Below are positions 12,907 to 24,459 of a DNA stretch of 64,000 nt, one piece after another. This DNA comes from Eutrigla gurnardus (Eukaryota > Chordata > Actinopteri > Perciformes > Triglidae), in the NCBI GenBank assembly GCA_963514095.1, contig OY741273.1:18117465-18181464 (forward strand). The letters are read 5' to 3'. Made by a program: the position numbers and the translations under genes. The notes beneath the pieces were generated by a model. The model searched no databases, had not been told where the DNA came from, and worked only from the letters and a program-made list of their open reading frames with translations. How positions within the stretch are numbered: position 1 is the stretch's first letter; each line of letters starts with the position of its first letter.

Positions 12907-13102
12907 AAGCGTTTCGTTTGACCTCTTGTAGTCAAAAAGATATGCTTTTCAAATTACAGCCACGCCGTGGCTGAACATATAAAGCTCTCAGCGTGCAATT
13001 TTCTTTACGCTTAAGTTGCTCCAGCAGATGACAGACGAGTTAAAAGGGCAAAATGACGTGAAGGCGAGATGCAGGTATCGCGCTTTTAAACCGTGGCCTC
13101 TC

Positions 13103-13127
13103 AGTATCACCGGGCTGAGGTGATACT
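13103..13127. repeat. 9-bp hairpin, 7-base loop
   Basis: AGTATCACC and GGTGATACT are perfect complements around the loop gggctga. An alternative pairing of CTCAG with CTGAG overlaps it. Confidence 0.8.
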
Positions 13128-13385
13128 TGCTCTACGGTTTCGATGCTGCTCCGCTCGACCGGGCAGACTGGGGACATTCCTTACATGAACAGGGCACACT
13201 TAAACACACTCGCACACGCCCCTGTCACATGCTTAATTCATACCCACAGGGACGGCAGCATCCCATAATGCCTTTCTCCTCTTGACACGTTAAGCTGAAG
13301 AATTCGCACAAAAGAAGACGTGAAGGCCTCGACCAGGTTTTTCAGCACCTCTTGATCATCTCACTGTGACAGGCATACGTTAATG

Positions 13386-13457
13386 ACACACACACCCACA
13401 CAGACACACACACACACACAAACACACACAGACACACACACACGCACACACACACAC
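13386..13457. repeat. (CA)n compound microsatellite
   Basis: About 70 bp of CA units interrupted by single substitutions (ccaca, gaca, aaca, gcac). Confidence 0.95.
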
Positions 13458-15270
13458 CTCTTTGCGGAACTATTCTCTGTTCAACTGTTGCTACTTGAAG
13501 AACAGTTAACATGTCATGATATATTTACTTTAATGAATCCATTTCACGAAGCGAATCACTTCACTGTGACCCTAATGACCCGATGTCTTCGCAGCGTATG
13601 ACATGCATTCGCCAGTTGAGCCGAGCGGCGGATGAAAGTTCAAGGAAGTTCAGTCTCGGATTACAAAAGGAAAGCAATCATAAGAGTATCTACGTAAATA
13701 GCAGGTACTATTTATAGGCAGGGTAGAAATAGATTTGTATCAATGCTGGCAACCTACAAAGGAAAAGTCCCAGTTCAGATATTGACACATCTGAGTGTTT
13801 ATTCATTCATTTATTTTTACCGTATTAAATGCCAGATGTTTCGTTTGAACGTTTTGGTCGAAGCACAGACGGCGAGTCCTGGTGGTTGCTTTTCTTGGTC
13901 ACCTTATAGCTCCAAACCTCATGCGGGCTGGATGTTGTCAACCCAGCTGCTGGCAATATCACTCGGCACCAGCAGCGTGGTGCCGTGCTGCGGAGTGAGC
14001 TAATGGGCCCCGCGTTACTTCATCGCACTTCTAAGTGTTGCTCCATTTAAGAGAAGCGGGAATGACTGCAGAGGCACTAATAAAGCCATTCAGAAGAGAG
14101 AGTGTCCCCGGAGACTTCGTGGACCTACTTGTGAATCGTTGACAAGTCTTTCCTGAAGGCCCAGGTGTATCCTTCAAGTGGAACTTTCACTCCTCTGCTG
14201 CTCGTTTAGACGCTCTGAAAGACCCTTAAAGTGACGTTTGCAGATGCAAAAGCTCAATGAGTGCAGCGACTGTTTTTTTTTCTCTGCTTGTTATATTGTT
14301 TGCAAATACTTTCCCACCAAATCTGCAAAAGTTCCATTGCGTTTGATCAGAATTGGATATGAACAAACAAAAAAAACTGCATCAACTGCGGTGAAATTTG
14401 CTGACGCTCCCGTTTTTTCAGCCTCCAGGTGTGCCCCCTACAGTTCTAGACATGGAGACGTGTCTGAGGACCTGGGACAAATTCTTTAAAGCACCGTAAA
14501 ACCACAGAGAAAGTGTAACATTAATGTAAGGATCCATGGGGGGATGGAGACACCTGTCTGGGTGTAATGCGATATCAACTTTTTCTGCAAGAACAGGAGC
14601 ATCAATCATCCCCTCCGTGCTGGATGCGATACGACCCATGCATAAAATCCCTCGTCACCACACGCTGCAAACTCCTCGCAGCCTGCTTTTGCAGCTTACG
14701 TTTTGCCTACGGGGCATTCTGCGTCTATAAATTAGATAACAATTAGACAACTGTTTGACAAAGCACAGCGTTTGTGCTTGACATTTTGGCATGGCTGTCA
14801 ACACATAAGGCACGGCCGTGACTGGGTGTGAGCGGTGGTTTGTAAATCATCGAGCGGGCGAGCGAGCGAGAGAGGGTGCGGGAGAGAGAGAAATATGTAG
14901 AGCTTCGCTTCACAAAAGCCTAGTAAAAAAAAAAAATGGTTTTCTCGACGTTACATGATCATACATTTAGCAGTAGTCACTCGCAGCTATTAATCCATCA
15001 GATGTCTATGAAGATGATCAGATAGTTACAAGGAAACTATGCTGTCTTGATTTTGGACGCAGCGCCTCAAGGCGATCTATCATGCGGTATAAACTGTTTT
15101 CCAAGTGCTCGATCAAACAGGTGAGATCACTGCATTGGCATTGATCCTCAGGACTGGACACGCTCGGCTCCTCCGTCCTCGCCGGGTGAATTAAAGGTTG
15201 TCTTTCTTTTACAAGTGGGGTATGTTGTTTTCCTCTTTTATTCCCCACTGCTCAGTGTTATTTTTCCCCC

Positions 15271-15308
15271 CATCACTGTGATGCCAATTTTCCCTGTGAA
15301 TTCACAGG
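15271..15308. repeat. Two adjacent short palindromes
   Basis: CATCAC-t-GTGATG (15271-15283) is followed ten bases later by the 16-bp perfect palindrome CCTGTGAATTCACAGG (15293-15308). Confidence 0.85.
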
Positions 15309-16274
15309 ATCAGACCTATCAATACGTGTCACACAGTTTTTCTTTTTTTAATATCCTCTTAAACTGACAAATAGGCAAAAAAGTGGGGGCAGGGGGGTGT
15401 GTTGCTAAGGAGCAATGCAGGTAAATCATAACAAACAAGAGTTCATTTCATCATTTTTTTCCCCTCCTGAAGGATCCAGCAAAGGTCTTTCTTGACAGAC
15501 AGACTCACAGTTATGAGCTGCACAATAGCTGTGACAAAAAGAAAAAAAAATCAGAGTCCTGTCCAAACAATGAATAATATTTGCCTTGTGCAAATGCACA
15601 TGTTGAGATTGACCTTCTGTCAACAGTGTATACATTGCGACAGGAACCCTAGTCAGCAGTTTCTTTGCAGATTCAGATGATACAATCTAAATAACATATT
15701 AGTTTATGAAATAGTTCAAATTGGCTCCACTGTGAAGAGGATGCACCATTAAGTGCCTTATTAATATTAATCTGATTATTTTGTATATTTTAACACTAAC
15801 TATTTTGCTTAATTAGTAGGCTACTATTACATTTTAAGTTTCTTTTTGTATTTCAGACACATGACAGCGTAGAAGACTGGAAACGAGGGGAGAGAGGTGC
15901 AACATGCTAAGGTTCCAAGCAAACAAACGCATGGCGGTTGCATGGCACGCACTGTAACCACTCTGCTACCAAGGTACTCATGTACTTCGACTTTGACGTT
16001 CCTTTTTCCAAATTATACTGATGTACTTTTGTAACTATTTGATGCAGGACATTTGGTTAGTTCTTGTGCCCAGCCCACATAGATTTATCATTGTTACATA
16101 ATGTTTAAAACATTTTTTTCATTTCTTTTTACTTAAGGAAGGGTTAAATCCGTCTGAATTAATCCGTGAATCTATGTAGCCTTAATAGTGTAGTTGAACA
16201 TTTAATTTAATACACTACACAACTTTTCATCATTTAACCTGATGTTTTGGACTGATATTAATAAGCAACGACGA

Positions 16275-16292
16275 GAAAAAAAAAAAAAAAAA
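16275..16292. repeat. Poly-A tract
   Basis: Eighteen consecutive A; no retroposed body recognised upstream. Confidence 0.9.
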
Positions 16293-17997
16293 GTATCATA
16301 ATAAAAAAAATGGTTTGCATGTTGCTCGCAGTTTAGTAAGAATTTACAAGGCAACATTTTTGACGAACAATAAAACTTTAGTTTGGAATACACAAAAGCT
16401 TAAGGAAGCCCGGAGCTCAGGATCTGTCACCACAACCACAGGTATATTTCTCTCAGTCCTACTCTTAAGAGTTCTGTTAAGTTCAAGCAAAGACATCTAC
16501 AGTATCTGCCCCCGGGCAAAGAGTTCAAGGAAAAGGAAGCAAGAAAAGCACCTATTCATAACAGTTAAAAAACAGAGCCCTTCCTCCAGGCCTTAGCTGC
16601 TGAAAGACTTACGTCCATTGACTGATAAGGAGGAGGGCATCTTTCAGCGTGCATTCTCCTGCAGGGCTTACTTAGAGAGACGTACAATTCACCATTCAGC
16701 AGAGAATCTGGTGTTACACACGTCCATCTGTCTCTCAAGTGGCATAGCAGGCGAGCAGTGGCATAAATAAAAGATAACCTGTCAAACTTGCAAGGAGGAC
16801 TGACAAACTGTCAGCAAAAAGTCTGCAAAAACGCAGCGGCCATCGGGCGAAGAAATGCATGAAGGTTGCAAGAAAAAAGTGGAAGAAATGGTTGCATCTG
16901 TGTGCGGTGGTAAAGAAAAAGAAAAGAAAGGGAGACAGACAGGCAGAAAGAAAGCTGGCGGGCAGCCAAGTGCTCTCTGGCAACCATCCAGTTGGAATGA
17001 TGTAATAGTGGGTTAAGTAGTTCAGCGAGCTACAGGAGTTGGAAAGGAGCTTTGTGTTTTTTTGGGGTGACTTTGCAGCAGGTGAAACATAACAATCGCT
17101 GGATTCATTTCCCATTTACCCCTCAAAAAAGGGGGGACGGTGCCTCGAGACAACTTTGAGGTGGTGGGCCATTAGAAAGAGCTCTCCCTCTCCCTCTCCC
17201 CTTTCCATTTGTGACTGTTGTTCAGCGGCCGCACAGTCATAACTCCTGCAGTCAGTTGGTGTGTTCAAGACCCATTGGCCTTGTCACTCACCCACACGCC
17301 TGAGGAAGAACGAACATTGAACTCGACATCGAGACAAATGCGGGGGGGCAAACCCCTGAAAAACAAAAGAAAACATTTTCAAAAATGTTTTGCCAACAAC
17401 AACAACTACTGCCTATTCATTCATTAATTAATTCCATCACCCAACCAATAAATCAATCCACAGGTAACAAATAGTACACGCATGCAAGCGTTTATTATCT
17501 TTGACCTTTACAGGTAAAAAAATGCCTCGCAGGTGCATGCGATGAACAGGCAACCTACTGGAGGAAATGAAAAGGGAGCTTATTTAAAATGGGATTTAAT
17601 GTGGGAATTACACGATGAAAACACTTCCACCGCCCGCATCCGTCCTTGTAATTTTATTTTGGAGATGCAATGATTAGATAACGCATCTGGCTCCGACATG
17701 AAAGCCGGTCAGCGTCGGTTTGAACAGCGTATACTTACAGAAAACCTGAATTACACAGTGCACCGAGCAAATGAGTCACACTGCTGAAAAGGAACTGTTT
17801 ATACAGCAACCGAGAACTCGTTGTCTGATTGCAGGGTTCAATCATGCTAGTAAACTGAGCCTGTTCTTTTATATCTTCATAGCTTCTTAAAGGGATTTAC
17901 TGCGTTGTGCATATTTCATTTCTGCGTAAATAGAAGATATAAGTGTGATTACACTACAAATGATTAGTGATTCATCTGTGAATAGAAGGCATTTATG

Positions 17998-18020
17998 AGT
18001 CATACTGGATTAGTATGACT
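17998..18020. repeat. 8-bp hairpin, 7-base loop
   Basis: AGTCATAC and GTATGACT are exact complements around tggatta. The surroundings (17870-18030) are AT-rich and repeat-free. Confidence 0.75.
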
Positions 18021-20105
18021 ATTGCTTACATGTTTTCTATGAGCAGGAGTTGACATTTGACGGATGGTAATGAATTAAATAAGCTAATAGAATTAAATTG
18101 TACTTGTAAAATACAATAAATGTAAATGTTAATATGAAATTAAATTAATTGAAAATGTGTGATTATTGGACTGCTGGTCAGCAGATTCGGTTTTCCAGAT
18201 TAGGTGTCAGTTGTGATACAATGCGGACAATGCAACTGACATGAGGTGAGAGCTTTGAATCCCACACCTCCCAGACTGCCTTCAACTGAGCTTTTTCACA
18301 TACCAACTCTGTAACTCCTTTAGACTCATAGACAGTCCTAGTCAGTGTGTTACCAAACAGTCAGCGTTACCGGGGAAACGTTTCAAATGACGGCATATAA
18401 TATTGAATAAGAAAAAGGGTTTAATGTCAACATGCGGAGGTGCCAGGTAGCCCAATATTACTTGTTGGTCGGAGCCCCGGCAGTATTTAAAGGCCCTGAT
18501 ATTAATGGTGGTAGAGGGAAACATTATCCTTAAGTCCTGTGGTTGAATTGAGCACAGAGACCAGAGAGGTCTGCCAATACATATGAAGCTAACCCAGTCT
18601 AATATCCAAATTACATTATGGCACACTCAATCAGACCGAGGGCTATTATTGGTCACAGGAGAGGACATAGGCACATTTGCGGAGAATGGTTTCATTTATG
18701 AAGCAGGTCATAAAAAGTTGGGTTTGGGGGGGTGGTGCAGCAGGGTACTTAATACAAAAAATATATATATATATAAATATCTGAACACGGGGACATGTCA
18801 TTGCTGTAATAGCATTAAGTTAGCCCTTTAATCTGCATTGAAGTGTGTTTACTTTCCAATTATGTCGAAGTAATGGGCTTCAGTAGATCACAGATGGATG
18901 TTTAAAATATACAGCACTGAGTCTTGGATTGTTTCAGTGTAATATATTAAGCAGACCTCTGACAGCTTGACTGTGGACCTGTGAAAAGAAAAAAAAGACA
19001 GAACGAACAAAAGAACGGAAGAAAGAACATTTAGAAAAAAGGATAACAAGTCTATAACAGTCAGTCGTATTTCCTTTCCAACCTTTGAACGATTTGCTTG
19101 GCCTCGTCTTTTAGAGAATACATTTTTCCTGGTGATGGCGAGGCTTTACAACTTCCCTCAAATTGGCCCAATCGGTCGCTTTTACATGCAAATCTCAGTC
19201 GGAGTTCCGTTCTCTTCCAACACCAACAGAGACGGTCAAAATGTCCCCTGTTTGCACTCATATTCCAGTTGGACGGAACTGAACAGCAAAGTATTTATGA
19301 TGTCAAAAAACCGAGCCATGGTCGTTATGCTGAATGGAGGGATTATTTCAGCTGCAACTTTCCGTTTGTATTAGAACGTGTTTAATAGTTACCGACTCCT
19401 TCACTCCTTTCAGTAAAACACAGTTACGGAAATCAGGTCAGTTATTGCTCATCAGGTGACTAACGCTCCATATTTGAAGTCTTTTGCTTCGCTTGTTACA
19501 AGTGGATATTCACAGACACAGCTGTGACATCACATATTATACACATTATTTGGAAATCCTCAATGATCTCCAAACATCCTGGAAACCCCTTCTGTGCCCA
19601 AGTTCTATGTCAAATGAGCCTGACATCAGAGGCGTGAATAGACTTCTGCTTTCATAATAAAAGCCTCCCCCCTCTTTACAGTTTGGAACACATTAAGCCA
19701 TTCTGCTTCACTGTTGTTTAAGGAATGACGCGTCCTTTGAGAGGAAATAGGATGGAAATCCTTGTGACGGAGATGAAAGGACGGCTCTGCATCAGAGGGA
19801 CTGAAATGAAACCCAGGACTTGCTTTAGTCGTGGTGGTCTCTTTTCTTCCCCCTCATTTTCTCTCATCCCTCCTCCCTCCAACACTTTCACTTTCCCTCA
19901 ACAATGTTCGCCAGAAGTGGATCCCCCTCCACGCCTCCCCCTCCCCTCCCCTCCCCTCTCCTGGCTCTCTCTCGCAGCCCTCTCGGTGGACTATCAGCAA
20001 GTGGCCACCTTTGAGCATGGCACTGGGCTGCTGTGATCTAACAGCTATAAAATGCCAAATAAAAGTTATGGACAGCCATTGCCAGAGAGCAGCAGCCTAT
20101 ACAAC

Positions 20106-20120
20106 ACAATGGATCATTGT
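20106..20120. promoter_or_regulatory. SOX-type inverted dimer motif
   Basis: ACAATG (20106-20111), a 3-base spacer and CATTGT (20115-20120) form a head-to-head pair of SOX cores, the arrangement known for SoxE (SOX8/9/10) dimer sites. Occupancy cannot be judged from sequence. Confidence 0.4.
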
Positions 20121-20640
20121 TATGGAATGGATGATGTCACGGCTGTGCTGCTCCTCTTCATTTTCTACATTTTTTTTTAAAGAGAACAATTATTGTTCCA
20201 ATATCTGTATGTCTCATTGGTGATGTCAGGTCTGTTAGTCATTCAAGCTTTACACGAGTCTGACTGTTGAAGATGTTGGATACAAACTGATTAAAATGTG
20301 TTTGATACAATGAAGACACATGTATAGAAATATCTACAGATCACAGTTGAGGAATGTCATATTATCATACATATGTTTTCTATAATGTCATCAATGTGGA
20401 TAATGGAATATAGAAAAGGTGTCTCTTGGATTCATTCTTTTGAGGAAAAGAGAAGAGTTTAAATTCCATGAGAAATTACAGAGAGCTACAGCTCATGAAA
20501 GCGTTTATATATATTTTTAATAATAAATGTTTGATTGGAAAAATGAATGCTTCCAATGGTAAGAAGCTCATATCTTCTAACTGCATGTTGGTCCGTGTTA
20601 TGCCAAAATATAAGACTTAAAAAAGGTGGAGACAGATAAC

Positions 20641-20654
20641 CTGCCCCCTAGTGT
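20641..20654 (-). promoter_or_regulatory. CTCF-type motif
   Basis: The minus strand reads ACACTAGGGGGCAG, 13 of 14 matches to the vertebrate CTCF core CCASYAGRKGGCRS (only the first base differs). The best-conserved AGGGGGC part is intact. Confidence 0.5.
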
Positions 20655-21731
20655 TTCCAGTTGGTATTGTTGTTGACACCACTGCTGCAAAGACGACTGA
20701 ATCACGTTTCCTCAGAGCCTATAGCAACTAGCGACAACATTTTGTTTTCCCACCGTCCAACATTTCCTCTAATGGGAAGAGCAACAGACAAATATCAGTA
20801 AAAACAAAAGCGCTATCCTCTTCCTGTCTCGCCTCATTGAGAGTCGGTGGCAGACAGACCTGCATAGTTAAAGGGAGGCTTATAGGACACTCTGTTTTTT
20901 TAAATGTCACTTTAAGGTATTGAACATGTGAACCAAGCCTGAAGCGTGCGCTACTGCAATCCAGCATTGAAAGACACCTTCACCAACAATTAAATCATTG
21001 CATACTTCCCCACTAGCATCATCACTACAGCAAATCATTGCAGTCTTCCTGTCATTTTTCAGGCTAAGTAATAATTTGATATGTTGCCCTGATATGGTTA
21101 GAGACCTAATAATTCACCCGTAGCATCATCGGGCAGGTAGTAATTAAGTAGATCAGCCATAAATCTTTTCCATAAACTTCATGTTGGAAGCATCTCGTAA
21201 CAGAGGTTAAAAGGTTTCCGCTTTCCTTCCACGTCTGAAGCTATGAATTATAGCGAATGAAGTTTGGATGCCAGATGGAGTACACAGGCATTAATTAGGC
21301 ACTTCTAAACAAAGGACTTAAGCAAGGACTTAAGTTCATACAAGTATTGAGAGTTTAAACATTTTAAAGTATATTTTGAGTTATGTTGTCTCACTTGGCA
21401 GTAAGCGTTTCACTGGTAACATTGTCGACGGGGATGTTCAGAGACGTAGTTTTGCTTTGCACCACTCTTACTCAAATTCTGATGTCCACATACAAAACAG
21501 TACGACTTGGATTCATTTAAACTGGTTAGAGGCAAGTTAGGGGTTAGGCGGAGAAATTACAGAGAGCTGATGTTCTGTGAAAATAAAACAAATTGAAACC
21601 AGTTTTTTTTTTTACAATCAAAATTGGAAATTCAGATAGAGCTACCATACGACTGTAGCGCAGCCACAGTGTCTGTCACAGTCAAATCTGTGTGCTTTTT
21701 TGGCACTAACTTTATGGAACTCCACACCCTC

Positions 21732-21758
21732 TGTGTGTGTGTGTGTGTGTGTGTGTGT
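21732..21758. repeat. (GT)n microsatellite
   Basis: About 13 GT units. Confidence 0.95.
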
Positions 21759-21779
21759 AACCAAAGAACACAGACTTTG

Positions 21780-22160
21780 GCCACAGCAGCACATGCACAC
21801 AGCCTTGTTCCCTCTCCCTCATCCCACAGTGCCATCCCCAGTGGTCTCCGACGCTCGAGCCGCGGGCCCGCCAGCAGCACCAGCGGAGCCGTCCACCCTT
21901 CAGCCATCCTGCGCTCCGTCACCCTGGCGTCGCATGACATTCTTTCCCACAGGCAGCCACATAGTTCCAGCGTCTCCTCATGCGAGGGGGCCTGGGACCC
22001 TGCAACAGGCGGGGGGCACTTCAAAGGCCGGCCGGCCCACAGCTGCAGCCTGTCGCTCCAGCAGCCAGCTCCAGTTTGTAATCATTATTAAAGGCTTGAC
22101 CTCGGAGGCATCTCTGCCGCTGTTCACACCCCCTTCCCACCCCTGATAACGCTGCACGGG
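21780..22160. other. GC-rich segment, function unknown
   Basis: This block is much richer in G+C than its neighbours and includes ggccggccggcc at about 22026. It is open in several frames, including minus strand 21632-22024 and two plus frames, as expected of GC-rich DNA where stop codons are rare. A pyrimidine tract ending cccacag (about 21828) resembles a splice acceptor. I recognise no protein in any frame. It could be an untranslated exon, a conserved regulatory element, or neither. Confidence 0.35.
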
Positions 22161-22169
22161 GCTCCTCTC

Positions 22170-24370
22170 AAGGCGACTCCAGTTACCCATCAGTTGATTT
22201 GACTGAAAGGGATGTGGCGGAGGCATTGTTTCATGCTGCTGCGATGGTCGATGTCGAGGCATTAGTAGTTTCAACAAGGACCCCTTTTGTTGGACGTCCT
22301 CATACTGTGAGGCACCTGTGTGGCATCAGTGCGAGTGATGCTTCGGAGGCCAGCGACAGTGCTGGAGTCTTAACGAGCTTACCGCAAATAAAACTGCTAA
22401 AATACGGTATGAAATGAAAAGGTCACGGTGCATGTGATTTACATGTCAACACATGGAAACGAAACCACTGGCATTTGAAGTTGCGCAATCATGTATTCAA
22501 ACTTCAATCTTCATATTCTGCACACCAAGGTCCAAATGATTTCTGAAAAACACTTGAGTTGTTAAATCCGTTTCCAGATGTTTTTTTTTTCTTCTCTTTT
22601 TCTTCATTCAATGGTGATTTTTGGAAGAGATGCACCTATGCCGATACCAGACCAGCTGGCTGGAGTATTGTTGATAAATTGGGCCAATCTATTCAGTTCA
22701 GTTCTATGTTTACATACAATATAAATGATATGGGATTCATTATCTGCTCATGTCGTAGAGTAAATGCATGTATTTATCTTTGCAAATGTTTAAGTTAGGC
22801 CTGATCTTGCCTTACACATACAAGAATGATCCCAGGGAATTATTTAAGCTTAACATACAGACTTAAGGAAGGCCTACGGACCAGGTCCTATAGTCACAAT
22901 CAACTTTAGTGAAACAGTTTTTTTCCACTGCAAACCTGAGGACACGTCCATCGACCCCGTGCTTCTGGACTCCTCGTGCCCTGGCTGAAGGTTCACTTAG
23001 GGTGTTATGAACTTGTTTGTGACAAATACATGCAATTTGCAGCCTATATGCTTGAACTGTCAGACATGCTCCAGTGAGACAATGCATTAGTTAATGGCTG
23101 CCCTCAGCAGGCTTATTGTCATTATTCTCATTTCAAAAGCGTGTAGATTAATAGTTAGGTTGCTCACATGATCCTCACCGATCAGCGATGCCACGTTCGA
23201 CAGCTGGATCTATTATATAATATAGATTGTAAACAACATTGTAAAAACACACATACCTGCCATTAAACACATTACCTGCACTGATAACAATCATCAGAAG
23301 TACAATTCTCTCATGCTTGAGTAATTCTAAAATTCCATCTCCAGATGTGAATGTGCCAGCAGCCAGGATGCCCTCCTTTCCTTTTCTCATTAACCCCCCC
23401 CTCCCATGCCCTTTATTGATGCACCGCTCTTGAGTCACTCCAAAAACAAGAACAACAGCAGGTGTCGAATAATGGCAGGCCTGCAAAAAAAAAATAAGTA
23501 GGAGGGGTCTTTACCAGGTGTGCTGTGTTGGTAACAAACACGGAGCGTGATAACCCTTCATTAAATATTGCACACTCGCTCCGGCATCCAGCTGAAGTAG
23601 GAGTGTGACCTGAAACTATCCTCTCTACATAGTAATCAATCCGCACAATAACTCATTGGTTTTATAGAGGCTTTATATCGCCCTACGGATGCTTGGGTGC
23701 CTTGAAAACTGACATTCTCTCAAGCCAACGTTGACTTTATGGCGGCGTTACACCGGCAGTAAATCACCGCCGTGTCAGATACACAGGCCGTCTAAAACAC
23801 ATCGCTAATTACACGGTGAAGTTTGACGACATTAGTGTAAAAAAATATTTTGACACCGCTTCATTCACAAATTTTAAGAATCACGCCATTACTAATGCAC
23901 GATTGGCAGGCGTACTTCATCCTCCGTGGGCCCGAGGAGCAGAGTTGTTGTTTTTTTTTTTTAAATGGAATATTGAATGTCAAGTCATCCATCATCAGGA
24001 GATTAAAGAGCCAAATTGTATGCTGTGAATGCTCAAGCTTAAACCACAATTAAAGGAAAGCTCTCAGAACTGAACTCTTAATCCCGACCACCTTTGACCT
24101 CCTGGTGTATTTAAAAAAAAAAATCCTGACCACAGAAAAAAAAAAACTTAAATGCAAACGCACCCCGCACAACCACTTCATCACGATTACCGTAACATTT
24201 GTGTTCCATCTCCATAGCTACAGTCACAACACAGCATGTCTTGGTTACGTTTCCGATGATGAGATCAAAACATTTATAATCATCTTGGATAGAATTATTC
24301 ATCTGTGTTTACACTAAATCCTGCAGTATCAATAATTATATTTATCACTAGATCCTATCTGCTCGAGGAT
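22170..24370. other. Single-copy non-coding DNA
   Basis: No gene or known repeat seen; several A/T homopolymer runs of 8-12 bases occur. Confidence 0.4.
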
Positions 24371-24373
24371 TCA

Positions 24374-24374
<1 letters not shown>

Positions 24375-24411
<37 letters not shown>
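24375..24411. repeat. (TA)n microsatellite
   Basis: Perfect run of about 18 TA units. Confidence 0.95.
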
Positions 24412-24414
<3 letters not shown>

Positions 24415-24417
24415 TAC

Positions 24418-24458
24418 AAACCACCAGACTGTTTCCCTGACTGGTGGTTTATTTGCAT
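24418..24458. repeat. 10-bp hairpin abutting an octamer motif
   Basis: AAACCACCAG (24418-24427) and CTGGTGGTTT (24441-24450) are exact complements with a 13-base loop. The POU-factor octamer ATTTGCAT follows directly at 24451-24458. Confidence 0.8.
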
Positions 24459-24459
24459 G

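Larger units (their letters stand above)
9290..13380. other. Single-copy non-coding DNA with several hairpins
   Basis: No gene supported. It holds a T20 run (11574-11593), inverted repeats at 9917-9954, 10845-10863, 12875-12906 and 13103-13127, and otherwise unremarkable AT-rich sequence. Confidence 0.4.
13460..18755. other. Single-copy non-coding DNA
   Basis: No gene supported. It contains a pair of palindromes (15271-15308), an A18 run (16275-16292), a CT-rich block (17188-17201), an 8-bp hairpin (17998-18020) and an AT-rich stretch at 18060-18170. The phenylalanine-rich minus-strand frame at 16735-17115 has no recognisable domain. Confidence 0.4.
18780..21730. other. Single-copy non-coding DNA with SOX-like and CTCF-like motifs
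   Basis: No gene supported. A pyrimidine-rich tract lies at 19937-19966. 19980-20140 is enhancer-like and contains the SOX-type inverted pair described separately; a CTCF-type motif lies at 20641. An 11-bp word is tandemly repeated at 21312-21334. Confidence 0.4.

Noticed and set aside
12864..12910. microRNA precursor
   Set aside because: Stem is about half the usual length and the arms match no known mature microRNA I recall.
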